Positions 1 through 8,143 of a DNA stretch of 64,000 nucleotides are shown here, in pieces. This stretch comes from Sphingobacterium sp. UGAL515B_05 (GTDB lineage Bacteria > Bacteroidota > Bacteroidia > Sphingobacteriales > Sphingobacteriaceae). The position numbers and the translations under genes are program-made. The notes below the pieces were generated by a model. The model did not search any database. It was given only the letters and a program-made list of their open reading frames with translations, and was not told the DNA's origin. Each line of letters opens with the position of its first letter. Within the stretch, counting starts at the first letter, position 1. The stretch is taken from positions 5,890,001 to 5,954,000 of the forward strand of contig NZ_CP109907.1 of NCBI RefSeq assembly GCF_033097525.1. The letters are read 5' to 3'.

Positions 1-93
1 GCCGCGGCGGCAGTGATGATCAGCAGCATCACTGCACTATTGATCGGCCTCTTAATTTTTATTCCCAAGCTGATCTCATTGGCCCTTCGCTAA
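1..93 (+). CDS. C-terminal end of a membrane protein (partial, runs off the left edge)
   Basis: The plus strand is open from the first base to a TAA at 91-93 and encodes 30 residues. They form one hydrophobic helix (Ala-rich start, then ISSITALLIGLLIFIPKL) and a short basic tail ending in ALR. This looks like the last transmembrane segment of a transporter or other polytopic protein whose body lies outside the window. Its last 18 bases overlap the 3' end of the convergent lipoprotein gene. The family cannot be named from so little sequence. Confidence 0.5.
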   Translation, partial: AAAAVMISSITALLIGLLIFIPKLISLALR

Positions 94-564
94 ATTTTCT
101 AAGGCGAATTTCTCATCAAAAGCTATCTTTTTAGGATCGGCAAAAGTCATTTTTCCAGCCTTCTCCTCCATCGCACCATAACCTTCCAGTGCACGCTCCT
201 TGGATAGTTTAAATATTACCTGGCGGACGGATTCCTGTCCCTCAGAAGAAAAAGTATAATCGGCAGTTAAAATATCCCCCTTTAATACGCCATCAATATG
301 TCCGCTATTACGATCTTTTTCCTTCCAGGCATAGCTTAGATCACCCTGAACCTTTTCTCCATCAACAGTGATTGATAATGAAATGGTATCACCATTTTTA
401 AGGTATTGATACGTACTCTTTCCTGTAAGAAACCTCCCGGTATCCAATGGTTGAGTACTTTGAACAGTGTCATCGAGTTTCGCCGAAGTATCCTGTTTTT
501 TTTGTTCCTGATGGCAAGCAGCGCAACACAGCAACACTATAAATCCAAAATTGATTATTCTCAT
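76..564 (-). CDS. small putative lipoprotein of unknown function
   Basis: The 162-residue product starts with a short signal peptide and a Cys-rich lipobox (LLCCAAC), with Cys17 the likely lipidated residue, followed by a polar linker. The rest is a soluble domain of roughly 110 residues rich in beta-type sequence, with segments such as GDTISLSITVDGEKV and GVLKGDILTADYTF. I do not recognise a named family; the pattern resembles small Bacteroidota lipoproteins with lipocalin-like or immunoglobulin-like folds. It is probably anchored in the cell envelope. The 3' end overlaps the partial gene on the opposite strand by 18 bases, and the upstream 600 bases hold no strong gene. Confidence is high for the coding region and low for function. 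Confidence 0.8.
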   Translation of the reverse strand: MRIINFGFIVLLCCAACHQEQKKQDTSAKLDDTVQSTQPLDTGRFLTGKSTYQYLKNGDTISLSITVDGEKVQGDLSYAWKEKDRNSGHIDGVLKGDILTADYTFSSEGQESVRQVIFKLSKERALEGYGAMEEKAGKMTFADPKKIAFDEKFALENLAKGQ

Positions 565-1104
565 CGTGTTTTTTTGTTTGATAGTATAGATAGCAATTCA
601 AAAGAAATTTTGTTTTAAATAACTAACATTTAAAATTTTAAAATTCAGAAAACAAAAAGCAAGCAAATATTGTTTATAAGTTAGATAGCACTCGGCTATT
701 TTAGCACGATATAAGCTATTAAAAATAAACAATTTAGTAACAATAAAATTATTGCAGGCTTATTGTAAAGCTAATTTTTATTAGTAAATTGTACTCTATA
801 AAATTCAGGAATTCTTAACCAATATTAGTATGAAAGATGTAAGCTTTAAGAAATTTGATAGTGGATGTACATCACTCACAAAATTGTCCATTGAAACAGA
901 CTTGGCTATTATTGTTAAAGAGCAAGTTACCATTTCTTCCGAATCCAAAGTTGAAAAACTCAGACGCTGTAAAGAAGAATTACTTAAAAGTCTTTGGTTT
1001 GTTCAACGTCAATGTTGAGATAACATTTTACTCCAAATTTCGACTATTAGTGCCTGTCAGTAACGTATCGCTTGACAGCAACGAATTCACTTTTAACACA
1101 AAAC
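565..1104. other. AT-rich noncoding stretch
   Basis: This interval lies between the lipoprotein start and the pox terminator. It is strongly AT-rich and contains no recognisable RNA gene. One short open frame (830-1018) is listed separately at low confidence. The promoter of the lipoprotein gene must lie at its left end, but no clear TAnnTTTG box stands out. Confidence 0.5.
830..1018 (+). CDS. possible small hypothetical protein (62 aa)
   Basis: An ATG-initiated frame encodes 62 residues with a charged composition (many Lys, Glu, Ser) and two Cys near the end. No ribosome binding site is evident, no family is recognised, and an overlapping frame at 855-1205 is equally open. It could be a real small protein, a gene remnant or chance. 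Absence of homologues would rule it out. Confidence 0.2.
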   Translation: MKDVSFKKFDSGCTSLTKLSIETDLAIIVKEQVTISSESKVEKLRRCKEELLKSLWFVQRQC

Positions 1105-1138
1105 AAGCCCCTTCGCTGTTATGCTTCGAGGGGCTTTT
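1105..1138 (-). terminator. terminator downstream of poxB
   Basis: An 8-bp stem, AAGCCCCT (1105-1112) with AGGGGCTT (1129-1136), lies 33 bases beyond the poxB stop. The minus-strand tail TTGTTTTG and the plus-strand TTTT tail would let it work in both directions. Confidence 0.7.
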
Positions 1139-1170
1139 AATATGTTTAACAATTCGAATATCACAAGTGA

Positions 1171-2904
1171 TTAAAGCGATTTCAAATGTTTATAGTTCGA
1201 CTTAATGGTATCCCATACTTCTTCGAAATTACCCGACAACATTAATTTTGCCATACTTTCTGTCATCCCTTTCATTTGACTGAAGGATATCTTGGGCGGC
1301 ATAGCCAATGCATTGGGATTGGTATATATATCGATCAGGACAGGCTCATCCGTCATGCCAAGAGCTTCAGTGATAACAGCATCCACCTCTTGGGGCTGAG
1401 TCACCGTAAATGCGCGTATTCCCATCGCTTGAGCGATCATCGCAAAATCTGGATTGACCATATTGGTTTCCTGATCTTTCAGACCTGATACCTGCATTTC
1501 TAATTTAACCATACCAAGTGCACGGTTGTTAAAGACGATGATTTTAATCGGTAAGTTATATTGTTTTATCGTAGCGAGATCCCCCAACAACATGGATAGC
1601 CCCCCATCACCACAAAAAGCAATAACCTGACGTTCAGGATGTGTCAATGCCGCTCCAATAGCCATTGGCATGGCATTAGCCATAGACCCATGATTAAAAG
1701 ACCCCAGCATGATACGATCCTTTCGCTGATTAATATAACGTGCTCCCCACACACAGCACATCCCGGTATCAAGCAGAAAAATCGCATCCTCACTGGCTTT
1801 TTGATCAATGGTATGTGCAACAAATTCAGGCTGTATCGCGCATTCGCTGCCCGAATCGTCCACATAAGTCATGAGATCTTCCTTGACTTTTGCATAGGAT
1901 GCAAGCTGCTTCTCCAGAAATTTTGTATCCGAACGCGCTTCCACAAAGGGCAATACCGCTTTTAAGGTATGCTTGATATCGCCCACTAGCCCATAATCTA
2001 CGATAGATCTGCGCCCGAGCTTTTCGCCTTCAATATCAATCTGAACAATGGTTTTATTTGTCGGTATAAAATCTTTATAAGGGAAATCAGTCCCCAAAAG
2101 TAAAATAAGATCCGAATGATGCATACTTTGAAATGCCGACGCCATACCCAAAAGTCCGGTCATACCGATTTCATTGGGATTGTCGCGTTGAATATCCAAC
2201 TTTGCTTTAAATGAATAACCTACTGGCGCATGGATCTTTTGTGATAACGCTACAATTTGTTCCTGTGCTTTCTTGGCGCCCACTCCACAAAACAAAGTCA
2301 CCTTTTCAGCCTGGTTGATATACTGCGCCAGGCGCCCGATTTCCATATCCGAAGGCCTCACCTGAGGTTCAGTGAAAAACACCTTCGTTGAGGTATTCAT
2401 TTGAACCGCTTCCATTTCTGATACATCACCAGGCAAACCGATCACCGCAACATCCCGTTTCGAAATGGCTTGCTGTAAGGCATTTTGCACCATACGTTGC
2501 ACTTGCTCGGGCCGGGTAATCATTTGATTATAGCAAGAACAATCGTCAAACAACTTGATTGGATTGGTTTCTTGAAAATAATCGGTTCCAAATTCGTATG
2601 TAGCACAGGTTGATGCAATCACAAGCATGGGTACCCGAGTTTTGTGCGCTTCATAAACACCATTAATCAGATGCACATGTCCTGGTCCACTGCTTCCCGC
2701 ACAACAGGCGATCCCGTGCAAATCAGCCTCTGCCGTTGCGGCAAATGCCCCCACTTCCTCATGTCTAACATGTATCCATTGCATCGTTCCATCCGCATGA
2801 ACTGCTTCGTTGAAAAAATTTAAACTATCGCCTGTTACGGCATAAATACGCTGAATTCCCGCATCCTTTAAAAGACCCACAATCTGGTGTGCTACATTTT
2901 TCAT
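1171..2904 (-). CDS. poxB: pyruvate oxidase / ubiquinone-dependent pyruvate dehydrogenase, PoxB family
   Basis: This thiamine-diphosphate enzyme of 577 residues is close in length to E. coli PoxB (572). It would decarboxylate pyruvate to acetate and CO2 and pass electrons to the membrane quinone pool (menaquinone is likely here). The N-terminal PYR domain has the RHEE motif with the cofactor-activating Glu. A central FAD/Rossmann-type domain follows. The C-terminal PP domain carries the GDGGLSM...NN thiamine-diphosphate/Mg signature, and a short Lys-rich tail resembles the membrane-associating end of PoxB. The gene stands alone, with its own terminator. Acetolactate synthase-type paralogues share the fold, but the overall pattern favours PoxB. 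Confidence 0.88.
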   Translation of the reverse strand: MKNVAHQIVGLLKDAGIQRIYAVTGDSLNFFNEAVHADGTMQWIHVRHEEVGAFAATAEADLHGIACCAGSSGPGHVHLINGVYEAHKTRVPMLVIASTCATYEFGTDYFQETNPIKLFDDCSCYNQMITRPEQVQRMVQNALQQAISKRDVAVIGLPGDVSEMEAVQMNTSTKVFFTEPQVRPSDMEIGRLAQYINQAEKVTLFCGVGAKKAQEQIVALSQKIHAPVGYSFKAKLDIQRDNPNEIGMTGLLGMASAFQSMHHSDLILLLGTDFPYKDFIPTNKTIVQIDIEGEKLGRRSIVDYGLVGDIKHTLKAVLPFVEARSDTKFLEKQLASYAKVKEDLMTYVDDSGSECAIQPEFVAHTIDQKASEDAIFLLDTGMCCVWGARYINQRKDRIMLGSFNHGSMANAMPMAIGAALTHPERQVIAFCGDGGLSMLLGDLATIKQYNLPIKIIVFNNRALGMVKLEMQVSGLKDQETNMVNPDFAMIAQAMGIRAFTVTQPQEVDAVITEALGMTDEPVLIDIYTNPNALAMPPKISFSQMKGMTESMAKLMLSGNFEEVWDTIKSNYKHLKSL

Positions 2905-3145
2905 ACCTATACTATAATTTAAGATTTTGTGACAGCGACCTTATACAAATTATGTTATCGCCACTTAATAACAACAATAATTTAGCGTAATGGTTTGGGA
3001 TATTACCTGAACAATACAGTATTACCCAAGCGTATAAAATGATCGCATGTGCAAGGATAGCCTCAGCGGGAAGCAAGGACACACTGCGCTGAAATTTTCA
3101 GCCAATAATCCGCTGCACTTAAAATAGAAAAAGATTGTAATCAAC
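2905..3145. other. intergenic region upstream of poxB
   Basis: Together with the adjoining terminator and the 3' untranslated end of the GH123 gene, this makes a gene-free stretch of 301 bases. It should contain the poxB promoter. A near-match to the -7 box (TAATTTG, one base short) occurs around 2948-2954 on the minus strand, which is too weak to call. Nothing else was recognised. Confidence 0.4.
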
Positions 3146-3182
3146 AAAAAAGCTGTTTCAAATTGATTGAAACAGCTTTTTT
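3146..3182 (-). terminator. strong bidirectional hairpin terminator
   Basis: A 14-bp perfect stem (3148-3161 with 3167-3180) is flanked by A-runs and T-runs on both sides. It lies 24 bases beyond the stop of the GH123 gene on the minus strand. Confidence 0.85.
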
Positions 3183-3205
3183 AAAATTATAGACTTAATA
3201 AATCC

Positions 3206-4987
3206 TTAGTTGATTTGTCGCGACAATTCATCGACAAAACGCTTCGCATCATTGAGATCTTTGTTCCAGTCCGCATAGCGTTTAGCGGTATTCAATTTTG
3301 CAATTTTTGCATTTAGCTTCGCTAGGTTAGCTTGATCTTTTGACTTCTCCAACTTTGCTTTAAGAATGCCGACTTTGGTATAATCTTGAATACCTTCCAA
3401 CATACGCTCATAACGGATAGAGCTTCTTCCTTGTGGATAAACAATATAGGTGTCTCCTGCTGGCCAGGTACGGAACCTTGAGTCATGCAGCGGATCTTTG
3501 ACCCAGGAGTTAAACGCCCAACGCAATGCTCCATCGAAGCCTGCCGCTAGCGCATACCAAGCCATATAGGTAGATTCTGCTGGATCCGAGAACGTAAATT
3601 GATTTGGAAATTCGTCCGAACAACACACATAAAATGTCGTAATATATCCTTTTTTGCGTCGTTCAATCAAATCATTCTGGTCAAATGGATCTCCGGCCGC
3701 AACGCTGATATCGGTACTTTTATGATAACGTTGGTAGCTTTTGTGATTATCTGCAAAAGCAACCCCAAACTCAGGCGCTACTTTTTCCAACAATGCTATG
3801 GCTGGATCCATTTCTTCACGACCTCTTTCATCCATGGCGATATTGGTAATCTTCAACCAGCCCTTTGCGCTGACATGCTTGCTAAAATCCTTTAGGAAAG
3901 GCGTCCATAATTCTTCGAATATCGGCGTTCCCGGTTTAGCAATTACATTGACCAATTCATTTTTACCTTCGTCAAAATAATGAACCTCGTTGTTCCACGG
4001 CAAAAGAGAGTAACAATTGATCTGTTTGTTGACCCCTAGATCCATCATAAAGTTTACCCATCGATCAAAAACAGTATAATCATAGGTCCAGGAACCGTCT
4101 TTTGCCTTCTTCCAGGTGATCATATCCGCATAGGGATCATAGGTCTGTACGTTCCAGGCATCCTTATTCAAGGTTGCTGTAATGACCTTCTGCCCTGCAG
4201 CTGCAAGTTGTTTCATGGTAGGCTTCAACGCTTCAAAATGCTCATCGCTCCACATCTTCACATTATTGACGCGGGCAACTGCCGAAGGGTGTTGCCATTG
4301 ATCCAAATGATAAGTCCACTGGGATGCAGGTGGCAGCACATGATTTTGCACATTGAGCGTAAGTTGTAACTGTTCCTTTACCTGACCATTTTGCTTAACC
4401 GAAATTGTCGTTTTATATTGTCCAGCAGCAGCTTCCTTGGGAACCTTTACTGTAATCCATACAGGACGGACTTTCTTAGCTTCAAGGTCATAGCTTTTCA
4501 GATCATCCAGCATATCCGCTGAAAGCGATGCTTTAAAATCTTCTGGTTTACGATGGCCACAACCACTTGCAAATTCGTCAGTCATGACATAACGAACAAA
4601 ACGTGCTTGTACCGCATCGCTACCGATCACCTTGCCTGTTGTAGACTTTAATTCACTTACCGATACAGCAACATCTGCTGCGGCAGCACTGGTCCATAAC
4701 AATACTTGCGCCGATACCTGCTCACCTTTCCAGGCATCCACAGTCGCCGTACGTTGTGTTGTCAGATTTGGATTAACAGATTTGGGATAACGTTTGTCTA
4801 TCGATACAAACGAAGCATGTAGACCGGCTTTAACATTCGACCAGTTGGATAAAGTATCCGTTGTGGGATCGGCCATTTCAGTAAATGTTGTCCCTGTAGC
4901 AAAACGCTGCTGGGAAAATCCCGGATTACTGCCACAAAATAGCATACAGGCCAGGGCAATAGAAGAATAAATTGTAGTTTTAGGCAT
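3206..4987 (-). CDS. secreted GH123-type glycoside hydrolase (DUF4091 family)
   Basis: The start is placed at the ATG at 4987, not the TTG at 5005, because it gives a compact signal peptide (MPKTTIYSSIALACMLF...FSQQ) on a 593-residue product. A beta-sandwich N-terminal domain (about residues 40-215) precedes a TIM-barrel-like domain. The barrel contains the adjacent Asp-Glu pair (AMDERGREE) used by GH123 N-acetyl-beta-galactosaminidases in substrate-assisted catalysis. A Lys-rich helical tail ends the protein. It probably acts in the periplasm or on the outer surface on host or fungal amino-sugar glycans. The exact substrate is inferred from the family and is not shown by the sequence. It is monocistronic, with terminators on both sides. 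Confidence 0.8.
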   Translation of the reverse strand: MPKTTIYSSIALACMLFCGSNPGFSQQRFATGTTFTEMADPTTDTLSNWSNVKAGLHASFVSIDKRYPKSVNPNLTTQRTATVDAWKGEQVSAQVLLWTSAAAADVAVSVSELKSTTGKVIGSDAVQARFVRYVMTDEFASGCGHRKPEDFKASLSADMLDDLKSYDLEAKKVRPVWITVKVPKEAAAGQYKTTISVKQNGQVKEQLQLTLNVQNHVLPPASQWTYHLDQWQHPSAVARVNNVKMWSDEHFEALKPTMKQLAAAGQKVITATLNKDAWNVQTYDPYADMITWKKAKDGSWTYDYTVFDRWVNFMMDLGVNKQINCYSLLPWNNEVHYFDEGKNELVNVIAKPGTPIFEELWTPFLKDFSKHVSAKGWLKITNIAMDERGREEMDPAIALLEKVAPEFGVAFADNHKSYQRYHKSTDISVAAGDPFDQNDLIERRKKGYITTFYVCCSDEFPNQFTFSDPAESTYMAWYALAAGFDGALRWAFNSWVKDPLHDSRFRTWPAGDTYIVYPQGRSSIRYERMLEGIQDYTKVGILKAKLEKSKDQANLAKLNAKIAKLNTAKRYADWNKDLNDAKRFVDELSRQIN

Positions 4988-5080
4988 AACAGTTATAATT
5001 AACAAAACTTTATCGAAGCTGCCAGCAGTGATGGCTTTACAATCGCATCGTTCTTTTTTCCGCCTAGGAGCGGGTGCTCA

Positions 5081-5112
5081 AAGAAAAAAGGCAAACAACT
5101 TCTGTTTGCCTT
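5081..5112 (-). terminator. terminator of the MtfA-like gene
   Basis: The stem AAGGCAAACA/TGTTTGCCTT (5088-5097 with 5103-5112, loop ACTTC) is followed on the minus strand by TTTTTTCTTT. It closes the TraB-like/MtfA-like transcript and separates it from the GH123 gene. Confidence 0.85.
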
Positions 5113-5141
5113 AAAAATACTAAAATTTTATTTATCGATAA

Positions 5142-5924
5142 CTAACTTTGTTCAAAAATTTCAGAAAGTGCTGTATAGAGCTCGGGATGATTCTGCTTAA
5201 ATTTTTCTGGATTCTCAAAAAAATACTCCGAGGCAACTGCAAAGAACTCTGCCGGATTGGTCATGCCATATACATCGATATCAGATTTATTTTCTTTTAT
5301 CTTGGTAATTTCTTCCCGTATCAGATTCATAAAAGGAATGACTGAAGCTTTATCCATCAAATGTGTGGGAATGCCATCCACTGTGCCATCGGTTTTATCA
5401 ATCAGATGCACAAATTCGTGTATCGCTGTATTCTGTCCATCCTTTGGATTCCTAAACCCATACTCCAATGCCGATTTAGACAATATCATTTGTCCGTTCA
5501 TGGCTCCCTCACCCACCATACCCATAATATTGCGGTCAGCATGGCCTTCAAATTCATATGCAGTATTGAATTGGGAAGGATAAACCATAATATTGGTCAA
5601 ATTGGGATAAGTCCATTTCTTAAAGGCAAATATTGGTATAATTGCACTAGCAGCAATCATCATATAATCTTTCAGCTCAACCACTACCCCCACACCTTCA
5701 ATCTTGACTGTATCCAAAAATTTTAAACAGCGGGCTTCAAATTCCGTTTTATCCGCAATAGACAGATTACGATAATAGGCAACTTCTTTTTCTAGAATTT
5801 CCTTGCCTTCGTCGCTCAATACACGTTTAATGGCTTTGCTATTTTTGGCCGTGCGATTTAACAGGTAATAAACAACATAAATGGTTACTGGTATAAGCAG
5901 TACAATGAATAGTTTTCCTAGCAT
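5142..5924 (-). CDS. membrane-anchored MtfA-family zinc metallopeptidase
   Basis: The start is set at the ATG at 5924, one base after the stop of the upstream gene, which points to translational coupling; a longer frame would overlap that gene. The 260-residue product has one N-terminal membrane helix (residues 2-20). A domain similar to the MtfA (Mlc titration factor) peptidases follows, with the zinc motif HEFVH at residues 169-173 and a downstream NPAEFFAVASEYFF segment that supplies the third ligand Glu. E. coli MtfA is cytosolic and regulates the glucose PTS through Mlc. No PTS is visible here, so that role should not be transferred. The membrane anchor and the partner lipoprotein suggest an envelope function, but this is an inference. 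Confidence 0.8.
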   Translation of the reverse strand: MLGKLFIVLLIPVTIYVVYYLLNRTAKNSKAIKRVLSDEGKEILEKEVAYYRNLSIADKTEFEARCLKFLDTVKIEGVGVVVELKDYMMIAASAIIPIFAFKKWTYPNLTNIMVYPSQFNTAYEFEGHADRNIMGMVGEGAMNGQMILSKSALEYGFRNPKDGQNTAIHEFVHLIDKTDGTVDGIPTHLMDKASVIPFMNLIREEITKIKENKSDIDVYGMTNPAEFFAVASEYFFENPEKFKQNHPELYTALSEIFEQS

Positions 5925-5925
5925 A

Positions 5926-6687
5926 TTATTTGATCTGTATCCATTTGGGATCCCGAGCCTGCAAATTACGCAAAAAGCCTTTAAAATGTGAGGTTCCAAA
6001 TAAGATTAAAATCTTTTGCTGTTGGGCATCAGCAACTAAGGAAGCCAGGTTCTCTTCCCTTTTTTTCATGATAAATTCTTTATCAAATTTGTTTTTTAAT
6101 GCTGCTTTTATAGGTTTGCAGGAATAAGGTTCCTGAAGCGGTGTTTTGTAATCACAGTCATCCAGGTTGATCGTACCATACAGGTATTCAAACTCGTCAA
6201 GCAATTTGTTTTTGGGAATATCTGCATTCACCGCTGTTTCGTAATTCACCAGGAAAAAGGAATAATCGGGCTGACTAATGATTCGCTGCCCCAATTTACG
6301 GTACATGGGCGCCCGAAGAACCCGGGAAGTATCACCCGGTATTTCAATACATTGCTGCAACCCTAGCCGATTGCCTGTAAGCTTTCTAAATTTGCGGTCA
6401 TACAGATCACGTTGTGCCGCACTATCCACCTGATAAGCGATACTTTCATAAAAAACCACATAGCCCGAATGTTGAAGAGAATCTACAGCACGCTGGATTT
6501 GATCATAGTACACACGCGTACCCAGATGCCGCATTGGAATGTAAACGACTGTTCGATTGCCGTTACGAAGTTCAAATCTACGCGAGGCATCACGCAGTAC
6601 ACCAGTTCCCTGCACCATCAATGAAGTTTCGCAGCCCAGTAGGGCAAATACCATCAAAAAAAGGGAGATAATCTGTCTCAATTGCAT
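5926..6687 (-). CDS. putative lipoprotein resembling the TraB/TIKI (GumN-like) superfamily
   Basis: The 253-residue product begins with a lipoprotein signal ending at LLGC (Cys19). Conserved polar motifs fit the TIKI/TraB pattern of two His-containing motifs at the ends: RHLGT (residues 53-57), a Glu in FYES (Glu81), a Lys/Arg/Glu segment (KKREENLASL, near 210) and GTSHFKG (231-237, His234). In animals TIKI proteins are metal-dependent proteases; bacterial members (TraB, GumN) are poorly defined. The assignment rests on motif spacing, so it is tentative. The gene is followed after one base by the MtfA-like peptidase, so two possible peptidases would be made from one transcript. Confidence 0.55.
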   Translation of the reverse strand: MQLRQIISLFLMVFALLGCETSLMVQGTGVLRDASRRFELRNGNRTVVYIPMRHLGTRVYYDQIQRAVDSLQHSGYVVFYESIAYQVDSAAQRDLYDRKFRKLTGNRLGLQQCIEIPGDTSRVLRAPMYRKLGQRIISQPDYSFFLVNYETAVNADIPKNKLLDEFEYLYGTINLDDCDYKTPLQEPYSCKPIKAALKNKFDKEFIMKKREENLASLVADAQQQKILILFGTSHFKGFLRNLQARDPKWIQIK

Positions 6688-6853
6688 ACGATTTCATTAT
6701 ATTAAAATGTTCTTTGCTAGCAAAGACAGTACCATGAAAAAATTATCGCTATCTGCCCATAAATTGAGCCTGTAGATTAGCCGTATTTCGCGATACTTCC
6801 ATTAGAATAACTTGCAATGATAACAATATATTATCTCCCTTGTTCTATAAATT

Positions 6854-8137
6854 TTATAGGCTTGTCAATCCTATTGTTGTTCCGTTTGGAATAACTGCAT
6901 TTTTTTTGATAACAACAATGCCATCACAAATGGTATAGGTCGCGTGATTTACATTTAAGAGATGTGGTCCGCCATTGATCCGTACATCGTTACCGATACG
7001 ACAATTTTTATCCAAAATAGCATTCTCAATATAACAGCGTTCTCCAACACCAACCACAGGAATGTTTTTCCGCTTTGCATCCTCCATATCGACGAGATCT
7101 TCATAATAGTCAGACCCCATCATATATGTACCGCGCACCACAGATCCTGTACCAATCCGCGAACGAACGCCCACGACGGAACGGTCTATTTTATCTGCTT
7201 GGATAATACAGCCATCCGAAATGACAGAATTGATTAATGTTGTACCCGAAATTTTAGAAGGCGGCAACATCCTTGGACGGGTGAAAACCGTATTTTTGTC
7301 AAACAGATTAAAGGCCGGAATATTATCAGTCAAACCAATGTTGGCCTCATAGAAAGAACCTATGGTTCCGATATCTGTCCAATAACCCTCAAATTGATAG
7401 CTAAGCACCCTATTCGTATCAATTGCATCGGGAATAATTTCCTTACCAAAATCCATTCCGCGATTCTCTTCCAGCATACGTTTCAGGACGCCTTTTGAAA
7501 AAACATAAATACCCATTGAAGCCAGATATTCCCTACCCTCACCCTTTAAATGATCGCTCACTTCTGAACTCCAGTCCACCAGCTGCTCACTATTCGGCTT
7601 CTCAATAAAAGAGGTAATGTGATTCTTTTCATCCGATTTCAGTATTCCAAAACCAGTGGCATCTTTGGCGTTTACTGGAATAGTCGCAATGGTCAGGTCG
7701 CCTTCGTTTTCGACATGAAAGTCAACCAGTGCATCAAAATCCATTTGATACAGCTGATCCCCCGATAAAATCAGTACATAGTCATAATCAATACTAGCCA
7801 GCTTCCGAAACGATCGCCGTACGGCATCTGCCGTACCCTCGAACCATTTATCGCCATCATTGGTCTGTTCAGCAGCCAGGATATCAACAAAGCCCTTACT
7901 AAAAATACTAAAGTTGTAGGTATTCTTAATGTGGGAGTTGAGTGACGAAGAATTGAATTGTGTCAACACAAAAATCTTGTTAAAACCCGAATTAAGACAA
8001 TTCGAGATGGGAATGTCCACCAAGCGATATTTCCCGGCAATGGGAACCGCTGGCTTAGACCGTTGATCGGTCAATGGATACAGACGTGAGCCCCTTCCTC
8101 CGCCCAAGACGATAGCTACTACATTATGACGTGACAT
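6854..8137 (-). CDS. glgC: glucose-1-phosphate adenylyltransferase
   Basis: GlgC makes ADP-glucose from ATP and glucose-1-phosphate, the committed step of bacterial glycogen synthesis. The 427-residue product has the N-terminal nucleotidyltransferase domain with GGGRGSRLYPLT and the following SKPAVPIAGKYRLVDIPIS segment. It also has the sugar-binding stretch near FIEKPN and the C-terminal left-handed beta-helix (VGVRSRIG and similar repeats), where allosteric effectors bind in characterised enzymes. It is the last gene of the glycogen operon, starting six bases after glgA. Length and motifs are typical, and regulation by a fructose-bisphosphate-type activator is possible but not visible. Confidence 0.95.
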   Translation of the reverse strand: MSRHNVVAIVLGGGRGSRLYPLTDQRSKPAVPIAGKYRLVDIPISNCLNSGFNKIFVLTQFNSSSLNSHIKNTYNFSIFSKGFVDILAAEQTNDGDKWFEGTADAVRRSFRKLASIDYDYVLILSGDQLYQMDFDALVDFHVENEGDLTIATIPVNAKDATGFGILKSDEKNHITSFIEKPNSEQLVDWSSEVSDHLKGEGREYLASMGIYVFSKGVLKRMLEENRGMDFGKEIIPDAIDTNRVLSYQFEGYWTDIGTIGSFYEANIGLTDNIPAFNLFDKNTVFTRPRMLPPSKISGTTLINSVISDGCIIQADKIDRSVVGVRSRIGTGSVVRGTYMMGSDYYEDLVDMEDAKRKNIPVVGVGERCYIENAILDKNCRIGNDVRINGGPHLLNVNHATYTICDGIVVIKKNAVIPNGTTIGLTSL

Positions 8138-8143
8138 ATCAAA

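Noticed and set aside
855..1205. 116-residue plus-strand frame upstream of the pox terminator
   Set aside because: It runs through the terminator hairpin and into the 3' end of poxB, and has a composition typical of AT-rich noncoding DNA.
3206..5005. TTG start at 5005 for the GH123 gene
   Set aside because: The ATG at 4987 begins a normal signal peptide directly, and the extra six residues add nothing.
6844..6858. Hairpin terminator at the end of glgC
   Set aside because: CTATAAA-T-TTTATAG has only a one-base centre and overlaps the stop codon; the AT-only stem would be too weak.
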